Of a DNA stretch of 64,000 nt, positions 1 through 7,761 are shown piece after piece. Location of the stretch: positions 1 through 64,000 of the forward strand of contig NZ_CAKKMV010000014.1 in NCBI RefSeq assembly GCF_918697865.1. Direction: 5' to 3'. Below the pieces are notes generated by a model. That model saw nothing but the letters and a program-made list of their open reading frames with translations, was not told where the DNA came from and ran no database searches. The position numbers were made by a program, and so were the translations under genes. Numbering within the stretch: the first letter of the stretch is position 1; each line of letters begins with the position of its first letter. Source of the stretch: Massilia sp. Bi118 (GTDB lineage: Bacteria; Pseudomonadota; Gammaproteobacteria; Burkholderiales; Burkholderiaceae_D).

Positions 1-76
1 ACTCGCTGGCAGCTTCGCTGACCATGCGCACGGCGCGCTCGATGACTTCGGGGGAATACTTCGGTTGCTTCTTCAT
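1..76 (-). CDS. IS3-family transposase OrfA, N-terminal fragment (runs off the window)
   Basis: Read on the minus strand from the ATG at 76, the sequence begins MKKQPKYSPEVIERAVRMV and continues out of the window. This is the typical opening of the helix-turn-helix OrfA protein of IS3-family transposases, which binds the element's terminal repeats and is usually fused to the DDE-type OrfB by a programmed frameshift. Only 25 residues are visible, so intactness and the presence of OrfB cannot be judged. The start lies about 50 bases inside the element's terminal repeat at 126, as is usual for this family. The call rests on a short but characteristic N-terminus. Confidence 0.75.
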   Translation of the reverse strand, partial: MKKQPKYSPEVIERAVRMVSEAASE

Positions 77-126
77 GACTCCATTTTCTCAAACAATGGA
101 GCCTCTACAAAACCCGGGGCGGTTCA
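1..126 (-). mobile_element. IS3-family insertion sequence, left end
   Basis: On the minus strand the DNA from 126 inward reads TGAACCGCCCCGGGTTTTG, a TG-initiated terminus of the kind found in IS3-family elements, followed about 50 bases later by the OrfA start. The element boundary is therefore placed at 126. The other end, the second inverted repeat and any target duplication lie outside the window. Confidence 0.7.
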
Positions 127-678
127 ATACGGTCCGGCAGCGGCATGCTTAACAAGTTGAGGCACCGTCTCGCTCATGCGGGAGCTCCCACGAACGTAAA
201 GCCTAAGTGGCGGGCCTTTCGGTACGTATATGCGACGAAGCTTTCCTGCGTGATTGTCCAAAAGTCATAGTCTTTGAAAGGTATGCTGCCCATAGCTTTT
301 CCTTGCCAAATGTACTATTGATTGTATAACAATTTCCTATTGGATACGGCAATTCCTTCCGACTACGAGAGCGCATCTCGATCGCACCAAACGGTTGACG
401 ACTAGATCTTGAGGCAGCAGCGATACGGGCAACGATCTCTATTGAGAGCACCGATGACTGATGGCCGAATTGCCGTCGCGCAAGTAGCACCCGGCGGCGA
501 AATCATCGCACTGCATGTCTTAAAAAATCTTAAAAGTAAGCGCAGATTTATCCAAATAGGATATTTATGCGCAAAACATATCCGGTATTCATAGCACTCA
601 TTATTTTTCGTTAACACCTCTTGAACACATCCGACTGCACCCCATCTCCGTTGCTCGTTCAATAACTAGGGAGGGCAT
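127..678. other. Gene-free AT-rich stretch between the IS end and the PRTase gene
   Basis: No ORF here resembles a known protein; the short ones on both strands (for example 409-594 plus, 203-490 minus) have no recognisable motif. The right half is AT-rich and holds a repeated CTTAAAA (519-525 and 529-535) and an inverted repeat GGATAT (559-564) / ATATCC (578-583) with a 13-base spacer. This is the likely promoter and operator region of the gene starting at 679. A strong ribosome binding site, AGGGAGGG, lies at 668-675. The left part may be decayed accessory DNA. Confidence 0.4.
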
Positions 679-1257
679 ATGCAGGTAAATCTTCGTCAAC
701 TTCAAGGTCGTTTTCACAGTGGGTACGCGCTCGACAAGCACTCCAAATACAGCACGCCCATTGGAGAAAACGAGTATGGTCACATGCAGTTCGACACAGT
801 CCGCACGGATGCGGGGGAAGCCGTATTCCAGCTCAAATACCGCGATGACCATGGGCGCGCTAAGGAGTTGGCACAGGCCGTCGTTGACTACATCTTGCCG
901 TCCCTGCCCAAGTTTGGATTAATTGTGCCGATGCCGGCGAGCAATCAACGCCAAGTACAACCTGTGACTTTAGTAGCTAAGGAATTGGGCGCTCTTACAG
1001 GTAAACCTGTTTTCGAACTGTTGAGTAAGGCAACAGGCGGTGCGAAACTGAAAAACCTGAATACTCGTGAAGAGAAAGATCAGGCACTGGTCGGCGCTAT
1101 TAGCCTTAACCGTGCCATTACGAACAACGGCAAGTGGGACGCCCTGCTCATCGATGACCTTTACCACAGCGGTGCCTCAATAGATGCGGCCTGTGACGTA
1201 CTGCGAACGTATGAGAAAATAGGGAATGTATATGTAGCGACGTTGACGTGGAGGTAA
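679..1257 (+). CDS. ComF-like phosphoribosyltransferase-fold protein
   Basis: This 192-residue protein has a type I phosphoribosyltransferase signature: LLIDDLYHSGAS at 156-167 matches the PRPP-binding loop (two acidic residues, then a small-residue turn). IVPMPASNQRQVQPV at 82-96 matches the ComF-type segment before it. The N-terminal part (GENEYGHMQFDT, 29-40; QLKYRDD, 51-57) is conserved in stand-alone ComF-like proteins of accessory regions but lacks the ComF zinc finger. Such proteins are expected to bind PRPP and a base or nucleotide; the substrate is unknown. The gene has a strong Shine-Dalgarno (668-675). It is followed after 4 bases by a SLOG-like gene, so the two are probably co-transcribed and functionally linked. 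Base composition is more AT-rich than the rest of the window. Confidence 0.75.
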   Translation: MQVNLRQLQGRFHSGYALDKHSKYSTPIGENEYGHMQFDTVRTDAGEAVFQLKYRDDHGRAKELAQAVVDYILPSLPKFGLIVPMPASNQRQVQPVTLVAKELGALTGKPVFELLSKATGGAKLKNLNTREEKDQALVGAISLNRAITNNGKWDALLIDDLYHSGASIDAACDVLRTYEKIGNVYVATLTWR

Positions 1258-1261
1258 CAGA

Positions 1262-1858
1262 ATGGCTACCGTTTTTATTGCGGGCTCTATCACCATCAAA
1301 AACTTGGACTTCATGGTGCAAGAGCGGCTCATGAACATCATGCACATGAAGCATGATGTTGTCGTAGGCGATGCCGATGGCGTCGATACGTCAATCCAAC
1401 GCTTTCTGTTGGACGAGGAATATGAGCGTGTCACGGTGTTCTGTACCGGCGAGACACCCCGCAATAACGTCGGGAATTGGCCGGTTCACCCGGTAACTAC
1501 GTATCACAAGCCGGGCTCCCGCGCTTTTTTTACGGCCAAAGATATAGCCTTGGCCGAAGCGGCTGACACCGGGTTCATGATTTGGGACGCCAAAAGTACC
1601 GGCACGCTTAGCAACGTCATTGAACTTCTGCATCGGAAGAAATACAGTTGGGTCTTTGTTAATAAAGAGAAAGCTTTTCACGCAGTCAAGCAGGCGCAAG
1701 ATTTGGAAAACCTACTCTCATTGATGTCTCAACCGGCGCGGTTAAAGGCAGATACTAAGATTGGTCTAATCGAGAAGTTGGAAGCGCTGCACTCGCGCGA
1801 AATCCAAATGGCGTTACTGGATGAACGTGCACAGGCCAAAGCTGCAGAACACGACTAA
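1262..1858 (+). CDS. SLOG-like Rossmann-fold nucleotide-binding protein
   Basis: The 198-residue product opens with a beta strand and glycine turn (VFIAGS, 4-9), followed by VVVGDADGVD (33-42) and a later ADTGFMIWDAKSTGTLSN segment (101-118). This pattern is that of the SLOG/LOG/DprA-like superfamily, whose members bind or hydrolyse nucleotides or nucleotide-derived signals. RNNVGNW (67-73) is another conserved-looking block. The C-terminal 50 residues are helical and charged. The GGAGG at 1250-1254 lies inside the end of the upstream PRTase gene, 7 bases before the ATG, so the two genes are translated from one message. The biochemical role is unknown; nucleotide signalling, modification or defence sensing are possibilities inferred from the fold and partner. 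Confidence 0.7.
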   Translation: MATVFIAGSITIKNLDFMVQERLMNIMHMKHDVVVGDADGVDTSIQRFLLDEEYERVTVFCTGETPRNNVGNWPVHPVTTYHKPGSRAFFTAKDIALAEAADTGFMIWDAKSTGTLSNVIELLHRKKYSWVFVNKEKAFHAVKQAQDLENLLSLMSQPARLKADTKIGLIEKLEALHSREIQMALLDERAQAKAAEHD

Positions 1859-1878
1859 AAATAGCGTTCTGCACTACA

Positions 1879-2046
1879 TTACAAGGGCTTGCAGTTCAAC
1901 ACGGCACGAGCTATCGCGATCTCGTAAAGTGAGTACATGCATTCGCGCAACGAATCCCCGTTTGCACGGCAAAATGACGACCTAACATACTCGTCAGCCG
2001 GCTCATAGTCTCCCGTGTACGACAAGCTATCGTCCAATTCCGTCAA
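1879..2046 (-). pseudogene. Possible small ORF or gene remnant (55 codons, TTG start)
   Basis: Minus-strand frame with no ATG but open from TTG at 2046 to TAA at 1879-1881. The translation has protein-like composition, including DYEPADEYVRSSFCR and ECMYSLYEIAIARAVLNC, with three cysteines and a helical tail. No Shine-Dalgarno is evident. It may be the C-terminal remnant of a gene lost when the PRTase/SLOG block was inserted, or a very small protein. It fills most of the otherwise empty 262-base gap between the SLOG gene and ribE. No family was recognised. Confidence 0.25.
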
Positions 2047-2120
2047 GCTTTCATTGGATCAACATGTCCAAAGCTGTCCGACTAAAATATACGCTTTTAA
2101 AATTTATAGCTTTTTATGAA

Positions 2121-2756
2121 TCACTTGACAGCATTGGACGCTGACAGCATCCGCTCCACGTAACGTGCGATCAGGTCGATCTCCAGGTTCACCTTCGCGC
2201 CCGCATGCAGGTGCTTGAGGGTGGTGACGGCGATCGTGTGCGGGATCAGGTTGATCGAGAAGCGGCAGACCTTCGCGCCATTCGCCTCCAGGTCCTCGAC
2301 GCTGTTCACGGTCAGCGAGACGCCGTTCACCACGATCGAGCCTTTATAGGCCAGGTACTTGCCCAGCTCCACGGGCGCATCGATCACCAGCTTATAGGAT
2401 TCGCCGACCGGCTCGAAGCTGTGCACGATGCCCAGGCCATCGACGTGGCCCGATACCAGGTGGCCGCCCAGGCGCTCGGCCAGGGTCAGCGCCTTTTCCA
2501 GGTTCACTTCGCCCGGCTGGTCCAGGCCCGCGGTGCGGTTCAGGCTTTCGCGCGAGACGTCCACCGCGAAGGCGGTCCCGGTCTTCTCGACCACGGTCAT
2601 GCAGGCGCCGTTGATGGCGATCGAGTCGCCCAGCGCGACGTCGTCCAGGCCCAGCCCGCCGGCCTCGATCTGCAGGCGCACGCCCGCGAACGAACCGCCT
2701 TCGAGCGGCTTGACCGATTGGATGCTGCCGACGGCAGCGACGATTCCAGTAAACAT
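2121..2756 (-). CDS. ribE: Riboflavin synthase, alpha chain
   Basis: The enzyme converts two molecules of 6,7-dimethyl-8-ribityllumazine into riboflavin and a pyrimidinedione, the last step of riboflavin synthesis. The 211-residue protein starts with the invariant MFTGIV and contains the two tandem lumazine-binding barrels of the family. The repeat-defining segments are GDSIAINGACMTV (43-55) and KGSIVVNGVSLTV (138-150), with GGHLVSGHVDG at 97-107 between them. Length is normal. The ATG lies 2 bases after the stop of ribD, so it is translationally linked to that gene. E. coli calls the equivalent gene ribC. No FMN riboswitch was seen upstream of the ribD-ribE pair. Confidence 0.96.
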   Translation of the reverse strand: MFTGIVAAVGSIQSVKPLEGGSFAGVRLQIEAGGLGLDDVALGDSIAINGACMTVVEKTGTAFAVDVSRESLNRTAGLDQPGEVNLEKALTLAERLGGHLVSGHVDGLGIVHSFEPVGESYKLVIDAPVELGKYLAYKGSIVVNGVSLTVNSVEDLEANGAKVCRFSINLIPHTIAVTTLKHLHAGAKVNLEIDLIARYVERMLSASNAVK

Positions 2757-2758
2757 CC

Positions 2759-3862
2759 TTATCCTTTCGATTGATTAAAGCGCGCCAGGATGCGCAGGTC
2801 GGGGCCGACCTGCTGCACGCCGTGGAAGCGCAGCGCCAGCTTGTCCTGCAATTGCGCCAGCGGCGGCAGCGCGAACATGCCCTGCCCCGGCCCGATCAGG
2901 CTGGGCGCCAGGTAGACCAGCAGCTCGTCGACACAGCCTTCGCGCACCAGCGAGGCGTTCAGCTTGCCGCCCGCCTCGACATGCAGCTCGTTGATTTCGC
3001 GGCGTCCCAGTTCCAGCATCAGGTCCGGCAGGTCGACCTTGCCGGCGCTGTTCGGCAGCATGATCACCTCGTGGCCGGCCGTACGCAAGGCCGCTTCCTT
3101 TTCCGTGTTGGACTGCGCCGCCACGATCCAGCACGGCTCACCCTGCAGGATGCGGGAGCCGGTATCGATCTCGAGGCGGCTGTCGACGATCACACGGCGC
3201 GGCTGCATCGGAGTGTCGATCCCGCGTACCGTGAGTTGCGGATCGTCGGCCTTGACGGTGCCGATGCCGGTCAGGATCGCCTGTGCGCGGGCACGCCAGG
3301 CGTGGCCGTCGGCGCGCGCTTCGGGGCTGGTGATCCACTGGCTCTCGCCGCTGTCCAGCGCCGTGGCGCCGTCCAGGCTGGCGGCCGTCTTCAGACGCAC
3401 CCAGGGCTTCCTGAAACGCATGCGGTTGAAGAAGCCGATATTCAGTTCACAGGCCTCATCCGCCATCAGGCCGGAGGCGACCGCAATGCCGGCCGCTTCC
3501 AGCTGGGCCAGCCCGCGCCCGGCCACCAGCGGATTCGGATCCATCATCGACGCCACCACGCGGCCCAGGCCCGCCTGGATCAGCGCGTTCGAACAGGGCG
3601 GCGTGCGGCCGTAATGGCTGCAGGGCTCCAGCGTCACGTAGGCGGTGGCGCCGCGGACATCCTTGCCGCGCGCCTGGGCGTCGCGCAGGGCCTGGACCTC
3701 GGCATGCGCCTGGCCGGCCGGCTGGGTATGGCCGGCGCCGATCACTTCGCCGTCGCGCACGATCACGCAGCCGATGCGCGGGTTCGGCGCCGTGATGTAC
3801 ATGCCCCTGGCCGCCCATTCCAGGGCCAGGGCCATGCCTTCGGTATCGCTCAGTATCAGCAC
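2759..3862 (-). CDS. ribD: Bifunctional riboflavin deaminase/reductase RibD
   Basis: RibD carries out the second and third steps of riboflavin synthesis: deamination of the GTP cyclohydrolase II product, then NADPH-dependent reduction of the ribose. The N-terminal deaminase domain shows the zinc-binding HAE (53-55) and PCSHYGRTPPC (80-90). The reductase domain occupies about 145-365 (VRLKTAASLDG, then RRVIVDSRLEID). At 367 residues it is full length. It starts only 18 bases after the stop of the last minor pilin gene (3881) and runs directly into ribE, so it may be partly transcribed from the pilin operon. Confidence 0.96.
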   Translation of the reverse strand: MLILSDTEGMALALEWAARGMYITAPNPRIGCVIVRDGEVIGAGHTQPAGQAHAEVQALRDAQARGKDVRGATAYVTLEPCSHYGRTPPCSNALIQAGLGRVVASMMDPNPLVAGRGLAQLEAAGIAVASGLMADEACELNIGFFNRMRFRKPWVRLKTAASLDGATALDSGESQWITSPEARADGHAWRARAQAILTGIGTVKADDPQLTVRGIDTPMQPRRVIVDSRLEIDTGSRILQGEPCWIVAAQSNTEKEAALRTAGHEVIMLPNSAGKVDLPDLMLELGRREINELHVEAGGKLNASLVREGCVDELLVYLAPSLIGPGQGMFALPPLAQLQDKLALRFHGVQQVGPDLRILARFNQSKG

Positions 3863-3880
3863 TTTTTCATTCGCTCAAGT

Positions 3881-4450
3881 TCATGGCGGCGCGGCGGGAC
3901 CGTCGCAGGACGCGTCGCGCGCCGGATCGCAGCTGCGGGCCCGGCCCAGCATATTGATTTTAATACGGCGGATGCCGCTGCCGTGGAACAGCGACAGCGT
4001 GCCATAGCGCGCCGCCGCCGGGTTGCTGTCGCGGCAGCTGCGCCCGGCGCCATTGTAGGCGATATAGAAAGGCGGCGCCGGGGTCGTGAAGGAAAAGCCG
4101 ACCGCCATCCCCTGCGCCAGCGGGCCGTGCTCGGCCAGGATGGTGTCGCCGGGGCCGGGCTGGCGGTCGCCGTCGCGGTCGAGGAAGACGGTCCAGCCCT
4201 GGCGCCAGTCGGCGCCGCCCGTGCCCTTCGGCAGTACGGTCACGAGCTCCCCGCGCGCCAGCGCCTGCGCACGCGCCTGGCCGATGGCCGCGAACAGATC
4301 GGCTGCGGCGGCTTTCAGCTGCTGGTTGCGGATGAACTGGCGCAGGTCGGGCGCGCCGGCGGCAAGCAGGATGGCGGCAATTGCCAGCACCGCGAGAAGT
4401 TCGATCAGCGTGAAGCCGGCCCGCGGCTGCTTGACACGCGCGCGCTTCAT
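3881..4450 (-). CDS. FimT/GspH-type minor pseudopilin
   Basis: The start was set at the ATG at 4450, not the longer upstream frame, because it gives a prepilin leader MKRARVKQPRAG followed by FTLIELLAVLA. This is the type III signal cut by PilD, with Glu at position 5 of the mature protein. The 189-residue product has the N-terminal hydrophobic helix followed by a GspH-like globular domain (DWRQGWTVFLDRDGD). Such minor pilins prime assembly of type IV pili or act in DNA uptake. The ATG overlaps the stop of the preceding pilin gene (ATGA), showing coupled translation. It is the last pilin gene before ribD. Confidence 0.88.
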   Translation of the reverse strand: MKRARVKQPRAGFTLIELLAVLAIAAILLAAGAPDLRQFIRNQQLKAAAADLFAAIGQARAQALARGELVTVLPKGTGGADWRQGWTVFLDRDGDRQPGPGDTILAEHGPLAQGMAVGFSFTTPAPPFYIAYNGAGRSCRDSNPAAARYGTLSLFHGSGIRRIKINMLGRARSCDPARDASCDGPAAPP

Positions 4451-4887
4451 GGCCAGCAGCGGCCCGCCCGCTCCGAGCCGTGCACGCCCAGGCTGTTGAG
4501 GGTCAGCGCGCCGCAGTCCTGGTCGCGAAAGCGCCCGTCGACCTTCGCCGTGCCGGGGATGGCGCGCACCTCCACGCAATCGGCGATGTCGCGGCCCGGG
4601 CAGGCGTGCGCCTCCAGTTCGTAGCGGCTGACGGCGGCGCTCACGCCCGACCACCAGGGAAAGCCCGCCGGCGCGGCGTCGCCGCCGTCCGCGGAAAATG
4701 CGACATAGGTGTTGTGCTGCAGGTGGTAGCGCTCCTGCTGCTGCATCGCGTCGATCAGGGCGATCTGTCCCTCGGTGCGCTTGGTGCGCGTGACGTGGCT
4801 GGTGTAGCTCGGAATGGCGACCGCGGCCAGGATGGACAGGATCGCCAGTACGACCAGCATTTCGATCAGGGTAAAGCCGCGCTTCAT
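4447..4887 (-). CDS. pilE: Type IV pilin, PilE-like minor pilin
   Basis: Starting at the ATG at 4887 gives a short leader MKRG followed by FTLIEMLVVLAILSILAAVAIP, the classical pilin cleavage site and assembly helix. The rest (146 residues in all) has the PilE-like pattern with cysteines near the C-terminus (DCGALTLNS, RCWP). An in-frame ATG at 4893 is an alternative. The AGGAAGG just upstream is too close to that codon but well placed for 4887. PilE-type minor pilins form part of the pilus priming complex at the inner membrane. The gene overlaps the FimT-like gene by ATGA and follows pilX after 54 bases. Confidence 0.88.
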   Translation of the reverse strand: MKRGFTLIEMLVVLAILSILAAVAIPSYTSHVTRTKRTEGQIALIDAMQQQERYHLQHNTYVAFSADGGDAAPAGFPWWSGVSAAVSRYELEAHACPGRDIADCVEVRAIPGTAKVDGRFRDQDCGALTLNSLGVHGSERAGRCWP

Positions 4888-4941
4888 GTTCATGCCTTCC
4901 TCGCTTCTTCGTTCGTGTTCGCGTTCGTATGGTGGCATTGC

Positions 4942-5688
4942 CTACTCCAGCGCCTGGGCGTGCAACTGCGGCCAGTTGGCGATTTCGCGCCAGCCGATGC
5001 GGCCGGCCGGGAGCTGGGCCGGTGGCGTACTCGGGCTACCGGCGCCTGCCGAGCCGCCAGGGCCCGGCGGCCCCGCTCCGCTCGCGGGCGCAGGCGGCGG
5101 CTTGCGCACCACCGATTGCAGCACGACGCGTGTCGCCTCCCGGCTACCGAAGCCGATCGCCGTGATCCTGTAAAAGCTGCCGAGCGAGGCGCCGGCGCCC
5201 GGCGGCGCGATCTTCTCGATGAGGTAGGCCGGCGGACGGGCCGGCAGCAGGCCGCGGCCCGTCGCCAGGTTCGCGCCGGTGTAATGGCCATAGGGCACCA
5301 GCGCGGGGTTATCGGCGTCGGCCAGGTCCTGTAGCTGCCATGCCGGCGGCGAGGTCGCCAGGCATAGCCCGCGCGCCGAGCCGGCGCCGCCGCAGCCGTC
5401 GACGAAGCTGGCGGCGCCAGCTTCCGTAAACTGCGTGGACCGCGCGGGAGAAACCATGCCCGGTGCCGCGGCGATGTCCCGTTCGGCATCGTGCAAAGCG
5501 GCTTCGGCGGCCTCGTGTGCAATGCTGCGCTCGCGCTCGGCCCCTGCCGACGCAATCGAGGCGAAAACGGTGCTGCACACGGACACGCCGATCAGCATGG
5601 CCGCCATCATCAGCATCAGCGCGCAGACCAGGGCCGCGCCTTTTTGACGCCGTAGCCGCAGGCCGCAGCAATGCCGGAGCGCGCTCAT
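4942..5688 (-). CDS. pilX: PilX-type pilus assembly protein
   Basis: The ATG at 5688 was chosen because it overlaps the pilW stop (ATGA) and gives RRQKGAALVCALMLMMAAMLIG at residues 13-34, the unusual glycine-alanine cleavage region and hydrophobic helix of PilX proteins. The 248-residue product then shows HEAAEAALHDAERDI, typical of PilX after the helix, and a proline/glycine-rich stretch near 205-225 before the C-terminal end. PilX is a core minor pilin needed for pilus initiation. It usually lies next to pilY1, but no pilY1 is present here; pilE follows directly. Confidence 0.87.
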   Translation of the reverse strand: MSALRHCCGLRLRRQKGAALVCALMLMMAAMLIGVSVCSTVFASIASAGAERERSIAHEAAEAALHDAERDIAAAPGMVSPARSTQFTEAGAASFVDGCGGAGSARGLCLATSPPAWQLQDLADADNPALVPYGHYTGANLATGRGLLPARPPAYLIEKIAPPGAGASLGSFYRITAIGFGSREATRVVLQSVVRKPPPAPASGAGPPGPGGSAGAGSPSTPPAQLPAGRIGWREIANWPQLHAQALE

Positions 5689-6608
5689 AAGGCCCCCGCC
5701 GGCAAAGCCACCGTCATCGTGAACAGCCTGCGCTCGCGCCGCTGCAGGCTGTCCGGCAGCGCATCCTCGCGCACCACGGTCCCGTGGTCGCCCTCCGCAC
5801 CGCCGGCCGCATGCAGCGGGCCGAACAGCTGGAACTCGCCATTGCCACGCGCAGGCCGGGTCGCGCGCGTGCCGTGCAGCAGCAGCCCGATACGCACGCT
5901 GACCACCCGCTTCCACCACGTATGGCGGTTCAGCTCCGGCGCCGGCAGGCCGGCATAGGCCGCGTCCAGCGTCCGGATCGCCTCGGCGTTCAGGTAGCGG
6001 TTGGCGGCGCCGTCGCGCGGGGTGTCGGTATCGAGGCCGTACAGGACCTGGAAGCTGTCCACGCCCGCTACCACCGCGTCCGCGCTCCAGTTGGCGGCGC
6101 CGCGGTACTTGCAGCGCAGTTCGGGCTCGCCGTCGCCGTTGTTCGCGACGTAGAAGATGCTCCAGCCTTCCTGGCCCGAGCCGACGGAAAAGCCGGCGCA
6201 GTTCACCACGCTGCCGTCGCCGTTTGCGCCGCCGCCGGCGCCGGGAAAGCGCACGGCCAGCACGTCGCTGCCGTTCGCCACGGCGGCCAGGGGGATGTCG
6301 ATGCCGGCGCTGGTGCTGCCGAGCGAGCGCGCATCCAGCCCCGTCAGGCGGGCCGGCAGGACGTCGACGGGCGCCGACAGGTCGAGCAGCAGCGGATCGG
6401 CATGGGCGGCCTGGCGCACCGCGCGGCCGACGATGTCGAGGGCGTAGCGGCCGGCATCGTCGAGGGCTGCGGCTTCCATCTGCGCCGCGTAGGCGCCATT
6501 GGCCAGGCCCAGCAGCCGCGCGGCGGCCAGCACGACCGCCAGGCCGATGGCCATGGCCACCATCATCTCGACCAGGGTCAGGCCGGATTGCTGCAAACGC
6601 AGTCTCAT
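5685..6608 (-). CDS. pilW: PilW-type minor pilin
   Basis: The 307-residue product from the ATG at 6608 begins MRLRLQQSG, then LTLVEMMVAMAIGLAVVLAA, a prepilin signal with Gly before the cut and Glu at mature position 5. The body matches the PilW family: a large secreted domain with LDDAGRYALDIVGRAVRQA after the helix and WWKRVVSVRIGLLL near the C-terminus. The longer open frame upstream (to 7172) is the shadow of pilV. Both ends overlap neighbours by four bases, so pilV, pilW and pilX are translationally coupled. Confidence 0.9.
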   Translation of the reverse strand: MRLRLQQSGLTLVEMMVAMAIGLAVVLAAARLLGLANGAYAAQMEAAALDDAGRYALDIVGRAVRQAAHADPLLLDLSAPVDVLPARLTGLDARSLGSTSAGIDIPLAAVANGSDVLAVRFPGAGGGANGDGSVVNCAGFSVGSGQEGWSIFYVANNGDGEPELRCKYRGAANWSADAVVAGVDSFQVLYGLDTDTPRDGAANRYLNAEAIRTLDAAYAGLPAPELNRHTWWKRVVSVRIGLLLHGTRATRPARGNGEFQLFGPLHAAGGAEGDHGTVVREDALPDSLQRRERRLFTMTVALPAGAL

Positions 6609-7165
6609 GGCGCGCCCGCCCCGAGCATCAGGAACACGGCCGGCGCAGATGCGGCATCCGGCGCCGCCTGCCGGTCGCGCCAGCCCAGCTTGATGGCGAC
6701 GGGTGCGCCGGGCCCACCGCTGCAGTCCCAGGCCAGCAGGCCGCTCGCATCCGGCTCCTGGGCGTCGCGGCAGACGCGGATGTGCCCTCCGGGAAAGCGG
6801 CTGCCTAGCTGGGCCGCGGTCTCGATCAGGTCGACGTTCGCCAGCTCGACCGGACCGCAGCCGGACGCGCCATAGCAGGAGGTAGAAGCAGCCGGCGGCG
6901 CGCCGGCTTCGGCATCGAACTGGAGATAGGGATTGTCGGCATCCGGCAGCGCCATCGCGGCAGGATTCGCACGCATGCGCTCGGCCAGCGAAGAGGCCAG
7001 CCGCATGCCGTCGGCCAGGCGCCCTGCCTCGCCCGCGGCGCGCACGGCCACCGCCTGCACGGCCGCGGCCCCGGCGACGCCAAGGGCGACGACGAACAGA
7101 GCCACCAGCACTTCCACCAGCGTAAAGCCGCCGGGGAAAGCGCCAGCATGTGAGCGGCCGCGCAT
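6605..7165 (-). CDS. pilV: PilV-type minor pilin
   Basis: First gene of the pilin operon. The 186-residue protein has the leader MRGRSHAGAFPGG followed by FTLVEVLVALFVVALGVAGAA, with Glu at mature position 5, as in PilV. AERMRANPAAM further on is characteristic of PilV proteins. Cysteines in the central part may form a disulfide. Its stop overlaps the pilW start. The five-gene run pilV-pilW-pilX-pilE-fimT, ending at 3881, is the minor-pilin set that primes type IV pilus assembly. Confidence 0.9.
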   Translation of the reverse strand: MRGRSHAGAFPGGFTLVEVLVALFVVALGVAGAAAVQAVAVRAAGEAGRLADGMRLASSLAERMRANPAAMALPDADNPYLQFDAEAGAPPAASTSCYGASGCGPVELANVDLIETAAQLGSRFPGGHIRVCRDAQEPDASGLLAWDCSGGPGAPVAIKLGWRDRQAAPDAASAPAVFLMLGAGAP

Positions 7166-7260
7166 GCCACACCTCCAGGTCTCGGTTCAGGGAGACCAGA
7201 AGGTAGCAGGCGGACTCAGGTCAGCCGTGGCGGACGCTCAAGCGTAAAGATGGAACTTCT

Positions 7261-7731
7261 TCAGCCAGGATTGGTTTTGGCGCCGGGACCGACTTCCGCA
7301 ATCGCTTCCTGGAACTCGGCCAGGTCTTCGAAGTTCTTGTAGACGGAGGCGAAACGGATATAAGCGATCTTGTCGAGACGCTTGAGTTCCTGCATCACGA
7401 GTTCGCCGACATAGACGCTGTCGACTTCGCGGCGGCCGCTGGTGAGCAGCTTTTCCTCGATCGAGGCAATGGCGGCGTCGATCGCGCCGGCGGCGACGGG
7501 ACGCTTGCGCAGGGCCAGCATCAGGCTGCCGCGCAGTTTGGAGGCTTCGAATTCGGTGCGGCTGCCGCTCTTCTTGACGATGATCGGCATCGAGAGCTCG
7601 ACGCGCTCGTAGGTAGTAAAACGTTTGTCGCATTGGGCGCAGCGGCGCCGGCGGCGGATGGAATCGCCCTCCTCGGATACGCGGGTATCGAGGACCTGGG
7701 TGTCTTCATGCTGACAGAAAGGGCACTTCAT
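7261..7731 (-). CDS. nrdR: Transcriptional repressor NrdR
   Basis: NrdR senses ATP/dATP and represses ribonucleotide reductase genes by binding NrdR boxes. The 156-residue protein has the full family layout: a zinc ribbon with Cys3, Cys6, Cys31 and Cys34 and the RRRRR run between them, then an ATP-cone domain (about 49-139) containing VKKSGSRTEFE and the LTSGRREV segment. Length is standard. It lies just downstream of glyA on the same strand (gap 30 bases), the usual betaproteobacterial arrangement, and is probably co-transcribed. Confidence 0.96.
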   Translation of the reverse strand: MKCPFCQHEDTQVLDTRVSEEGDSIRRRRRCAQCDKRFTTYERVELSMPIIVKKSGSRTEFEASKLRGSLMLALRKRPVAAGAIDAAIASIEEKLLTSGRREVDSVYVGELVMQELKRLDKIAYIRFASVYKNFEDLAEFQEAIAEVGPGAKTNPG

Positions 7732-7761
7732 CGTTGCCGGAGCCGCTGTGCTATCGAGAGA

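Noticed and set aside
409..594. 61-codon ORF in the IS-PRTase gap
   Set aside because: No motif, no homologue recalled, no clear ribosome binding site; kept only as part of the described gene-free stretch.
3863..3880. FMN riboswitch upstream of ribD
   Set aside because: Only 18 bases separate ribD from the pilin gene; there is no room, and no RFN-like conserved sequence was seen.
2771..4624. 617-codon plus-strand frame opposite ribD and the FimT-like gene
   Set aside because: Shadow of well-recognised minus-strand genes; no domain similarity.
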